Origin: JBFHNV01 sp965365655
GTDB taxonomy: Bacteria > Pseudomonadota > Gammaproteobacteria > HK1
Length of the DNA stretch: 11,192 nucleotides
Direction of reading: 5' to 3'
Assembly (NCBI GenBank): GCA_965365655.1
Contig: CBDUCN010000157.1
Span: 1 to 11,192 of the forward strand
A program made the translations under genes and the position numbers. Position 1 is the stretch's first letter, and each line of letters opens with the position of its first letter. The notes below the pieces were generated by a model. That model did no database searches. It saw only the letters and a list, made by a program, of their open reading frames with translations, and was not told the DNA's origin. Positions 1 through 7,075 of the stretch are shown here, one piece after another.

Positions 1-702
1 CTGCGCTGGGCGGCGCGCCTCGGCATGAACGAGGGCGTGGACAACCACTTCTCGGTCGCGGTCCCCGGCGACGACGGGGTCGTCGACGGCCGGCGCTTCC
101 TGATCAACCCCTACGGCTGGCACTGGTCCGAGATCACGGCCTCCTCGCTCGCGCTTTGCGACGGAGACGGCAACGTGCTGGAGGGGGACAACGAGGTCGA
201 GACCACCGCGTTCTGCATCCACGCGCCCATCCACCGCATGGTGCCCGCCGCGCACGTGGTGCTGCACACCCACATGCCGTACGCGACCTCGCTCACGCTG
301 CTCGAAGGCGGGCGGCTGGAGATGGCGGAGCAGAACGCGCTGATGTTCGACGAGCGCATCGCGTACGACGACGACTACGAGGGGCTGGCGCTGGACGTGT
401 CCGAGGGCGAGCGCATGGCGGCGAGGATCGGCAATCACAGCGTGATGTTCCTCGCCAGCCACGGCGTGGTGGTCACGGGCCCCACGGTGGCCGACGCGTT
501 CAACGACCTCTACTACCTCGAGCGCGCGGCGATGTTCCAGGTGCTCGCGCGCTCCACCGGGGGGCGCCTGCGCGAGGTGCCGCAGCGCGTGCGCGACACC
601 TGCCGCCAGCAGTTCGCCGAGGACCGGCCGAAGCTCGCGCGGCGCCACTTCGACGCGCTCCGGCGCATGCTGGATCGCGAGGAACCGCAGTACCGGCACT
701 GA
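1..702 (+). CDS. Class II aldolase/adducin family protein (5' end outside window)
   Basis: The frame is open from the first base of the window, and the codons before the ATG at 25 read LRWAARLG, running into NEGVDNHFS. This is the usual family N-terminus, so the true start lies upstream and ATG 25 is internal. Numbering from the first codon of the window, the Zn-binding pair is the HTH at residues 89-91 and the third ligand is His154 in the SHGVVVTG stretch. Glu67 (VETT, before CIHAPIH) sits where the catalytic/ligand Glu of fuculose-phosphate aldolases is found. Known members cleave or epimerise sugar phosphates, or lack known activity, as in adducin. The C-terminus is complete at 233 residues in the window, close to the family's usual 230-260. 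No substrate can be assigned: sugar-phosphate partner genes are absent and the next gene is convergent. The family call is firm; the reaction is not. Confidence 0.88.
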   Translation: MRWAARLGMNEGVDNHFSVAVPGDDGVVDGRRFLINPYGWHWSEITASSLALCDGDGNVLEGDNEVETTAFCIHAPIHRMVPAAHVVLHTHMPYATSLTLLEGGRLEMAEQNALMFDERIAYDDDYEGLALDVSEGERMAARIGNHSVMFLASHGVVVTGPTVADAFNDLYYLERAAMFQVLARSTGGRLREVPQRVRDTCRQQFAEDRPKLARRHFDALRRMLDREEPQYRH

Positions 703-736
703 GCCCTGACACGATGGCGGAAGACTGCGCTCGATG

Positions 737-757
737 GCGCGCGTCTCCGACGCGCGC
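737..757. terminator. Perfect GC-rich hairpin between convergent genes
   Basis: GCGCGCGTC (737-745) and GACGCGCGC (749-757) form a perfect 9 bp stem with the 3 nt loop TCC. It lies 34 bp after the stop of the aldolase-family gene and 75 bp beyond the stop of the convergent serine hydrolase, so it could serve both directions. Neither strand has a T-tract after the stem, so it is not a classical intrinsic terminator. It may only be an RNA 3'-end stabiliser, or chance in GC-rich DNA. Confidence 0.35.
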
Positions 758-832
758 ACCAGCGCCGCCACCTTCGGCATCAACGCGCTGCACCTGAGCC
801 CGCAGAGCGCGGCCGGGCGGGGCCACGTCGGT

Positions 833-1771
833 TCAGGGCTTGCCCGCGCCCTCTTCCGCGAACGCGGCCTCCACCGCCGCGATGATTCGCTCCAGGTCTC
901 TGCCGCCCTCCGGGTGCTCGCCGATCACGACGATGATGTAACGGTGGCGATCGGTCTCCACCACCCCGCCGTCGGCGTGAAAGTCGCGCCAGGTGCCCGA
1001 CTTGCGCGCGATCCGTGCGCCCGGGTTCGCCTTCTCGAGTCCCTTCACGAACTTGTGACGCAGCGCCGGGTCGGACAGGATGTCGCGCATCTCCCGGCTG
1101 TGCTCCGGCGTGCTCAGCCGGTCGGTCATCAGCAGGTAGTAGAAGCGCGCCACCTGCATCGCGCTCGCGGCGTGGCTGATTCCGTTCAACGGATCGCGCC
1201 GCCAGACCTGGCCCCCGCCGTAGTCCCGCCCGACCCACAGGCCGCCGCCACGCTCCGGATCGTAGAGCCGATACCGCTCCGACTGCAGGATCCCGGCGAG
1301 AGTGGAGAACCCGACCCGATTCAGCACGAGCGTCGCATCGGCGTTCGACGAGTTGCGGATCATCCGCGTCATCGCCGCACGCAGGTCGTCGTCCAGGACC
1401 AGCTCGCCGCGCTCCACCTGCACGTAGGCGCCGAGCAGTATCGCGATCTTGGGCAGGCTCGCCGCGTACAGGGTGACGTCACCGTTGACCTCGGCCACGC
1501 GGGGGTGCTGCAGATCCGTGATGTCGGCGACCACGATGCCGACCTTCTTCCGCGGGACCTGCTGGCTGCGCGTATCGCCGAACTCGTGATCGATATGGCG
1601 CTTCAGCACCCTGTGCAGGGCCGGGTCGATGCGCTCGTGGAGCAGCGGATAGGTCGGCGTTCCGTCGGCCCGGGTCGGGCTCGAGAGCACGGCGAAGGCC
1701 GCCGCGAGCGCGACCACCGCCCAGCACGCGACGGCGCTGCGTGCGGCCGCGCCTGACCTGTCCCATGCCAT
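833..1771 (-). CDS. Secreted serine hydrolase, beta-lactamase-like fold
   Basis: This is a 312-residue protein of the penicillin-binding/class A beta-lactamase-like superfamily. The three active-site elements appear in order: SLPK (Ser105 nucleophile, Lys108), SSN (141-143) in place of SDN, and KSGT (257-260) in place of KTG. The N-terminus has a hydrophobic run (about 13-31) followed by SPTRADG, consistent with a signal peptide cleaved near residue 35 and action in the periplasm. I chose ATG 1771 over the longer frame from 1915 because AAGGA (1780-1784) lies 8 nt upstream and the signal peptide then begins properly. The extra 48 residues would be Arg/Pro-rich low-complexity sequence. I see no ExxxN omega-loop motif between SSN and KSGT: the region reads DPERGGGLWVGRDYGGG. 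True beta-lactamase activity is therefore doubtful, and a peptidase or other hydrolase is more likely. The gene stands alone, with a non-coding stretch upstream and a convergent neighbour downstream. Confidence 0.85.
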   Translation of the reverse strand: MAWDRSGAAARSAVACWAVVALAAAFAVLSSPTRADGTPTYPLLHERIDPALHRVLKRHIDHEFGDTRSQQVPRKKVGIVVADITDLQHPRVAEVNGDVTLYAASLPKIAILLGAYVQVERGELVLDDDLRAAMTRMIRNSSNADATLVLNRVGFSTLAGILQSERYRLYDPERGGGLWVGRDYGGGQVWRRDPLNGISHAASAMQVARFYYLLMTDRLSTPEHSREMRDILSDPALRHKFVKGLEKANPGARIARKSGTWRDFHADGGVVETDRHRYIIVVIGEHPEGGRDLERIIAAVEAAFAEEGAGKP

Positions 1772-2187
1772 CTGCGGAGTCCTTCTCCGGTACCTGGGCG
1801 TGCCGCCGCAAGGATACGCAGGCGGTCGGGCCGCGGGATTGCGCCAGGTCAAGCTGTCCCGAGCCCCGGTTGCGGTCGCTCGGCCGAACGTGTCTCGCGC
1901 GAAGCCGCGACGCACGCTCCAGACCCGTCAACGGCCCACGCCGGCCGTCCTCCCAGCCGCGCCGGCGACAGCCCGGCGATCTGCGACCTGCGGGAGCCGT
2001 TTCGCGACGGGGCCATCCACGTCGTGCGCGGAACCATGGGCTTCATCGGTCAGCCGTATCCGCGCTGGTATCCCGCCCCCGGACCCGTCCCGTCCAGCTT
2101 CACCGCCCGTTCGATCCGAGCACGCGTCATCGCCGCCTGGTCGTGCCCGGGGCGACGGCCGCACCGGTGAGCGGGCGCGCGGGTGCC
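1772..2187. other. 416 bp stretch without a convincing gene
   Basis: This lies upstream of the serine hydrolase and downstream of the methyltransferase-like gene. The first ~16 bp next to 1771 hold the hydrolase ribosome binding site. Plus-strand frame 2 is open from 1757 to the TGA at 2168-2170 and includes DLREPFRDGAIHVVRGTMGF, but it has no ATG with a ribosome binding site at its head and I recognise no domain. Minus-strand frames here are Arg/Pro/Ser-rich and look like GC-driven shadows. I see no tRNA-like structure or repeat. The stretch may hold the hydrolase promoter, an unrecognised small gene, or a decayed gene fragment. Confidence 0.4.
1780..1787 (-). promoter_or_regulatory. Ribosome binding site fixing the serine hydrolase start
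   Basis: Read on the minus strand the sequence is GAGAAGGA, ending 8 nt before ATG 1771. It is the best Shine-Dalgarno match in the region and is the main reason for choosing this start over the one 48 codons upstream. Confidence 0.6.
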
Positions 2188-3051
2188 TCAGCGAAACGGC
2201 GCCGTGCCGCGCTTCGCGAGCCGCAGCTTCAATTCCGTACGCCGCAGCAGCCGGATGTCGGGCAGGAAGCTCTCGCGGCGCAGGTAACGCAGGTCCTCGC
2301 GCGTCACCGGCCCGACGAACATCAGCCGGCGCCACGGGTCGTAGCGCGCGTTCTCCACGCCCAGCACCTTCTGCAGGATGTAGAAGGTGAGGTAGTGGTT
2401 GTCGACGACCGCGCGCAGCGGGCGATCGCTGCGGCCGATGACGTCGATGAGGTCCAGGTTGAACAGCTTCTGACCGTCCACCGGGGAGTGGCGGTCGGGC
2501 CCGTCCGAGAACACGAAGTCGTACGGGCGATCCGGCACCTGGTCGTAGCGCACGCCGCGGAAGATGCGGTAGTAGCCGTCCACCTTGCCGGGGTTCACCA
2601 GTTCCACCGTGCCGGCCAGCTCCGCCGGCAGCGCGGCCCTCGCAGTCTCGTACCAGTGGCGGTCGTCCTCCAGCGAGGTCACGCGTCCCGGGGGCGAGCC
2701 GTCGGCGGCGTTGTCCAGCAGCGCCTGCGCCAGCACCAGGGTGGAGATGCCGGTGCCGCACTCCAGGATCTCCACCGGCTTGTGGCGGCGCACCTGCTCG
2801 TACAGCGTCAGGTAGTCGCTGTAGGACGCGCCGGTCACCAGCGACGCGCGGGCGTAGTCGGTCATGCGCCTCCACAGCTCCGTGTGCCGGCGCAGGTGCG
2901 GCTCGCAGCGCCGGTTGCGCCAGCGCAGCGCCGCGTCGATGAAGCGCGCCTTGACGCGCACGTGCAGCGGCAGCACGCCCAGGTCCTCGTCCACCGGCAG
3001 CGACTGGGGGATCCCCCCGGCGCGCTCGCGCTCGTCGCGCGGGCCGTTCAT
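2188..3051 (-). CDS. Class I SAM-dependent methyltransferase-like protein
   Basis: This 287-residue protein has a Rossmann-like SAM-binding pattern. Motif I is ILECGTGIST (95-104), the acidic end of strand 2 is SLEDD (126-130, Glu128 a likely SAM-ribose ligand), and DFVFSDGPD (178-186) follows strand 4. There is no signal peptide or membrane segment, so it is probably cytoplasmic. The C-terminal ~70 residues are Arg/Leu-rich and unassigned. The general layout resembles O-methyltransferase-like or class I SAM methyltransferases of unknown substrate, some encoded near glycan or lipid genes. Here it is the last gene after nspC, 70 bp downstream, so it is probably co-transcribed with the polyamine genes; no role in that pathway is implied. 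The ATG at 3051 has a weak GGAA (3058-3061) 6 nt upstream. The fold call is fairly firm. Substrate, and even catalytic activity, are unknown. Confidence 0.75.
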   Translation of the reverse strand: MNGPRDERERAGGIPQSLPVDEDLGVLPLHVRVKARFIDAALRWRNRRCEPHLRRHTELWRRMTDYARASLVTGASYSDYLTLYEQVRRHKPVEILECGTGISTLVLAQALLDNAADGSPPGRVTSLEDDRHWYETARAALPAELAGTVELVNPGKVDGYYRIFRGVRYDQVPDRPYDFVFSDGPDRHSPVDGQKLFNLDLIDVIGRSDRPLRAVVDNHYLTFYILQKVLGVENARYDPWRRLMFVGPVTREDLRYLRRESFLPDIRLLRRTELKLRLAKRGTAPFR

Positions 3052-3121
3052 CTCGCGTTCCGCGGGACACCGCGTCCGCGGCGGACCCGGTGAGCGCCGA
3101 TGAGGAGAGCGTCTGGCGAGC

Positions 3122-4294
3122 TCATCCCAGGCGCCCTTTGAAGTCCTCGTAGCCGAACTCGCGCACGACGTCGAGCTCGTCCGTCCTCGAGTCCCAGATC
3201 GCGATGGCGGGCAGGCGGATGCCGTTGAACGTCGTGGTCTTGACCATCGTGTAGTGCGCCATGTCGTCGAACACCAGCCGCTGTCCGACGCGCAGCGGCT
3301 CGTCGAAGCTGTAGTCCCCGATCACGTCGCCGGCGAGGCAGGTCATGCCGCCGAGGCGATAGGTGTGCGCCTTCTCCCCGGGCAGCCCGGCGCCGAACAC
3401 GTCGGCGCGGTACGGCATCTCGAGCGTGTCCGGCATGTGACAGGTCGCGGAGGTGTCGAGGATCGCCTGGTCCAGCGCGTTCCACGTGACGTCCAGCACC
3501 TCGGCCACCAGCACCCCGGTGCAGATCGCGACCGCCTCGCCGGGCTCCAGGTACACCTGCACGTCGTAGCGCGCGGCGAGGTCCTTCACCAGCGCGATCA
3601 GGCCGTCCACCTGGTAGTCCTCCCGGGTGACGTGGTGGCCGCCGCCCAGGTTCACCCACTGCATCCCGTGCAGCCACTGCCCGAAGCTGCGCTCGAAGGC
3701 CTCGAGCGTGCGCGCGAGCGGCGGCAGGTCCTGCTCGCACAGCGTGTGGATGTGCAGCCCGGTGATGCCGTCCAGGGCGCCCGGGTCGAAGCGCGCGAGG
3801 GGGATCCCGAGGCGCGAGCCCGGCGCGCAGGGGTCGTACTTCGCGACCTCGGCCTCGGAGTGCTCCGGGTTCACGCGCAGGCCGAAGCGAAGCTGCGGGC
3901 GCTCGCGCTGCGCGGCGAGGCAGCGCTCGCGGAAACGCAGCCACTGGCCGCAGGAGTTGAACACCACGTGGTCGGAGATCGCGAGCACACCGTCGATGTC
4001 CGCGTCGCCGAACGCGGCCGAGAACGTGTGCACCTCGCCGCCGTACTCCTCGCGCCCGAGCCGCGCCTCGAGCAGGCCGCTCGCGCAGGTGCCGGAGAGG
4101 TAGCGCGTGGTCAGCGGCCCGAGGCGCCACAGGCTGAACGCCTTCAGCGCGGCGAGCACCTTCGCCCCGCTCTCGCGCTGCACGCGCGCGAGCACCTCGA
4201 GATTGCGCTCGACCGCCGCCCGGTCCACGACGAAGCACGGCGACGGCACTCGCGCCGGGTCGAACGCGTGGAAGGTCCGGCTCTTGAGGCTCAC
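3122..4294 (-). CDS. nspC: Carboxynorspermidine/carboxyspermidine decarboxylase
   Basis: This 390-residue PLP enzyme of the alanine racemase-fold (fold III) decarboxylases removes CO2 from carboxynorspermidine or carboxyspermidine to give norspermidine or spermidine. The PLP-binding Lys is Lys51 in LAALKAFS. HIHTLCE (181-187), the Gly-rich phosphate loop GGGHH (217-221) and EPGEA (250-254) line the cofactor site. Cys319 and Asp323 in CLAGD, and Tyr348 in DMAHYTMVK, supply the second-subunit part of the active site in this family. Length and the N-terminal SPCFVVD segment match NspC rather than the longer diaminopimelate or arginine decarboxylases. The start is a GTG at 4292-4294 with no strong Shine-Dalgarno. 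It follows the dehydrogenase stop by 34 bp, so translation may depend partly on the upstream gene. The preceding gene makes its substrate, which strongly supports the assignment. Preference for the spermidine or norspermidine precursor cannot be read from the sequence. Confidence 0.95.
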   Translation of the reverse strand: MSLKSRTFHAFDPARVPSPCFVVDRAAVERNLEVLARVQRESGAKVLAALKAFSLWRLGPLTTRYLSGTCASGLLEARLGREEYGGEVHTFSAAFGDADIDGVLAISDHVVFNSCGQWLRFRERCLAAQRERPQLRFGLRVNPEHSEAEVAKYDPCAPGSRLGIPLARFDPGALDGITGLHIHTLCEQDLPPLARTLEAFERSFGQWLHGMQWVNLGGGHHVTREDYQVDGLIALVKDLAARYDVQVYLEPGEAVAICTGVLVAEVLDVTWNALDQAILDTSATCHMPDTLEMPYRADVFGAGLPGEKAHTYRLGGMTCLAGDVIGDYSFDEPLRVGQRLVFDDMAHYTMVKTTTFNGIRLPAIAIWDSRTDELDVVREFGYEDFKGRLG

Positions 4295-4328
4295 GACGCG
4301 CGGGCCACCGCCCGGCGGCGGGTGCCGG

Positions 4329-5516
<1,188 letters not shown>

Positions 5517-5570
5517 GCCGTCATCCTCGTTGGCTGTCCGACCGGACGCGAGAGCATAACGCGGCGCGGC

Positions 5571-6353
5571 TCAGGACGTGCGCCCCTTCACCGCGCCGTC
5601 ATATTTCACCGCGTGCTCGGAAGCCTCCCACATCGCCCGCATCGCGGGCTTGCCCTGCTCCTCGTGCACGTGACCGACCAGACCCGCGCAGCGCGAGACC
5701 AGCGCGAAGCCGCGCATGATGGCCGCCGGCACGCCGCAGTCGCCGAGCACCGCGGCCACCGCGCCGGTCGCGTTGATCGTGATGTGCTTGCCGGCGGCCC
5801 GGTCGACGGCCGCGTTCAGGGCCTCGATGGCCTGCTGGTGGCGGCCCGCGGTGCCGTGCTCGCGGGCCAGCGCGAACAGGCGCAGCGAGCGCGGGTCGTC
5901 CGGTTTGTGCATGTGGTGGCCGAAGCCCGGCACCGGACGGCGCGCCTCGCGGTGCTCGCGGGCGACGGCGTCGGCCTCCGCATCGAGATCCCCGGCCGCG
6001 AGCAGGCGCTCGAGCAGCGCCGCGCACCCCTCCATCGTGCCGACGAAGGTGCTGCCCACGCACATCAGCCCTGCGGCGACCGCGGCCTGCATGGCCTCGC
6101 GGGCGCTGGAGTACACCATGCGCGTCGCGATGGCGCTGGGCGTCATGCCGTGCTCCATCAGGGTCACCAGGCAGGCGTCCACCATCGCCGTCTGCTCGCG
6201 CGACGGGACCCGGCCCAGGCACTGGAACACCATCATCTGCGTGAAGCTCAGGTGGCCGATCAGCTCGCCGCACAGGCTCCTGTCGCGGATGAAGATGTCC
6301 TCGTTGGTGTGCGTGGCGATGCTGGTGGTCTGTGTCTCGGGCATGAAGGCCAT
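5571..6353 (-). CDS. Citrate synthase superfamily protein, citryl-CoA lyase-like
   Basis: This 260-residue protein matches only the core of citrate synthase (full enzymes have about 370-430 residues). Visible family motifs are EHGMTPSA (67-74), VPGFGHHMHKPDDPRS (141-156, equivalent to the FGHRVYK-DPR CoA/substrate segment) and CAGLVGHVHEE (222-232, equivalent to the GWxAHxxE segment). By eye, the first catalytic His of citrate synthase (GPLHGGAN) is replaced by VGSTFVGTMEGC (99-110), and the catalytic Asp of NVDFYSG by INATGAVAA (193-201); only His146 of the triad is clearly kept. Such short proteins are usually annotated citryl-CoA lyase, which splits citryl-CoA into acetyl-CoA and oxaloacetate, but the true substrate is uncertain. 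ATG 6353 has GGAG (6360-6363) 6 nt upstream; Met4 is a weaker alternative. It is first in the probable polyamine operon, with no ATP-citrate lyase or citrate lyase subunits nearby. Confidence 0.8.
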   Translation of the reverse strand: MAFMPETQTTSIATHTNEDIFIRDRSLCGELIGHLSFTQMMVFQCLGRVPSREQTAMVDACLVTLMEHGMTPSAIATRMVYSSAREAMQAAVAAGLMCVGSTFVGTMEGCAALLERLLAAGDLDAEADAVAREHREARRPVPGFGHHMHKPDDPRSLRLFALAREHGTAGRHQQAIEALNAAVDRAAGKHITINATGAVAAVLGDCGVPAAIMRGFALVSRCAGLVGHVHEEQGKPAMRAMWEASEHAVKYDGAVKGRTS

Positions 6354-6570
6354 GGCGGGCTCCGGTGCTGTGGGCGGGGACGCGCCGCGGCGTGCGGTGC
6401 GGGCCGGCGATCATGGTCAGCGCCCGCCGCGCCGCGCAAGCCGGCGAGCCGCGGCGCGCCCACCGGGCCTCGCCGGACCCGGCCCGCGCCGCAACCTGAC
6501 CGGGATCAAGAGCGCGGCGCGCCGCCGCCGCAGGATCGGCGTCGTGGCCCTTTCGACGGAGGGGAGCGGG
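6354..6570. promoter_or_regulatory. Shared divergent upstream region, with an inverted repeat
   Basis: These 217 bp separate two divergent genes and must hold the promoters of both the citryl-CoA lyase/polyamine operon (leftward) and the deacylase gene (rightward). I see no clear -35/-10 pair; the GC content hides weak boxes. An 8 bp perfect inverted repeat, CCGGCGAG (6441-6448) and CTCGCCGG (6469-6476), spans a 20 bp spacer near the middle. A 10 bp palindrome, CGCCGCGGCG, sits at 6383-6392. Either could be an operator, but both may arise by chance in such GC-rich DNA. Confidence 0.4.
6558..6564 (+). promoter_or_regulatory. Ribosome binding site of the YbaK-type gene
   Basis: GGAGGGG ends 6 nt before ATG 6571. 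This strong Shine-Dalgarno match decides the start; the frame is open far upstream (from 5716) only as an antisense shadow of the citryl-CoA lyase-like gene. Confidence 0.7.
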
Positions 6571-7050
6571 ATGCCCGCACGAAAGCTGATCAGCTGGCTG
6601 GACGAGAACCGGGTGAAGTACGTGACCGTGCGCCACTCGATCGCGTACACGGCGCAGGAGACCGCCGAGTCGGCGCACGTGTCCGGCAAGGATTTCGCGA
6701 AGACGGTGATGGTGAGGCTGGACGACGCGATGGCGATGGCGGTGCTGCGCGGCGACGACAAGCTGGACGTGGACCTGCTGCGCGCCGCGGCCGGCGCGCG
6801 TGACGCGCGCATCGCCGACGAGGCCGAGTTCCAGGGGCTGTTCCCGGGCGTCGACGTCGGCGCGATGCCGCCGTTCGGCAACCTGTGGGGCCTGCCGGTG
6901 TTCGCCGACGAGGCGCTCGCGGGCGAGCACGACATCGCGTTCAACGCCGGCTCCCACAGCGAGCTGGTCCGCCTCGCGTGGGCGGACTTCGAGCGCCTCG
7001 TGAAGCCGGTGGTGGCGCGCATCGCGATGGACTCGCCGCCGACGGGCTGA
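6571..7050 (+). CDS. YbaK/EbsC family aminoacyl-tRNA deacylase
   Basis: This 159-residue, single-domain protein belongs to the YbaK / prolyl-tRNA synthetase-associated domain family. Members hydrolyse mischarged tRNAs in trans, for example Cys-tRNA(Pro) or Ala-tRNA(Pro), and so protect translation fidelity in the cytoplasm. Family signatures are DFAKTVMVRLDD (41-52, with Lys44 at the position of the conserved editing-site Lys), VGAMPPFGNLWGLPVFAD (96-113) and FNAGSHSELVRL (124-135, the GSHS turn). The start at ATG 6571 is set by the GGAGGGG just upstream and gives the normal family length. It is transcribed away from the polyamine operon and converges on the c-di-GMP gene. The exact tRNA substrate cannot be told from sequence: YbaK, ProXp-ala and uncharacterised subfamilies all share these motifs. 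Confidence 0.88.
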   Translation: MPARKLISWLDENRVKYVTVRHSIAYTAQETAESAHVSGKDFAKTVMVRLDDAMAMAVLRGDDKLDVDLLRAAAGARDARIADEAEFQGLFPGVDVGAMPPFGNLWGLPVFADEALAGEHDIAFNAGSHSELVRLAWADFERLVKPVVARIAMDSPPTG

Positions 7051-7057
7051 GCGCCGC

Positions 7058-7075
7058 GCGGGGCCGGCGCCCCGC
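7058..7075. terminator. Hairpin in the 25 bp gap between convergent genes
   Basis: GCGGGGC (7058-7064) and GCCCCGC (7069-7075) form a perfect 7 bp stem with the tetraloop CGGC. It sits exactly between the deacylase stop (7048-7050) and the GGDEF-EAL stop (7076-7078 on the minus strand), so it could end both transcripts. An alternative outer pairing exists between TGAGCG (7048-7053) and CGCTCA (7073-7078), which includes both stop codons. No T-tract follows on either strand, so intrinsic termination is unproven. Confidence 0.45.

Noticed and set aside
1811..1852. Minus-strand TTGACC (1847-1852) and TATCCT (1811-1816) as a promoter for the serine hydrolase
   Set aside because: The boxes are 30 bp apart, far from the usual 16-18 bp spacing.
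1772..1915. 48-residue N-terminal extension of the serine hydrolase
   Set aside because: It would bury the signal peptide behind an Arg/Pro-rich segment, and a good ribosome binding site precedes the ATG at 1771.
3074..3086. GTCCG-CGG-CGGAC hairpin after nspC as a terminator
   Set aside because: The stem is only 5 bp, there is no T-tract, and it lies in a 70 bp gap between probably co-transcribed genes.
1741..3093. A 450-codon plus-strand open frame across the gap and the methyltransferase gene
   Set aside because: The translation is Arg/His/Val-rich with no domain pattern, and the overlapping minus-strand frame has clear SAM-binding motifs.
5716..6570. N-terminal extension of the YbaK-type gene back to 5716
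   Set aside because: The extension is antisense to the citryl-CoA lyase-like gene. The strong ribosome binding site at 6558-6564 and the normal family length support ATG 6571.
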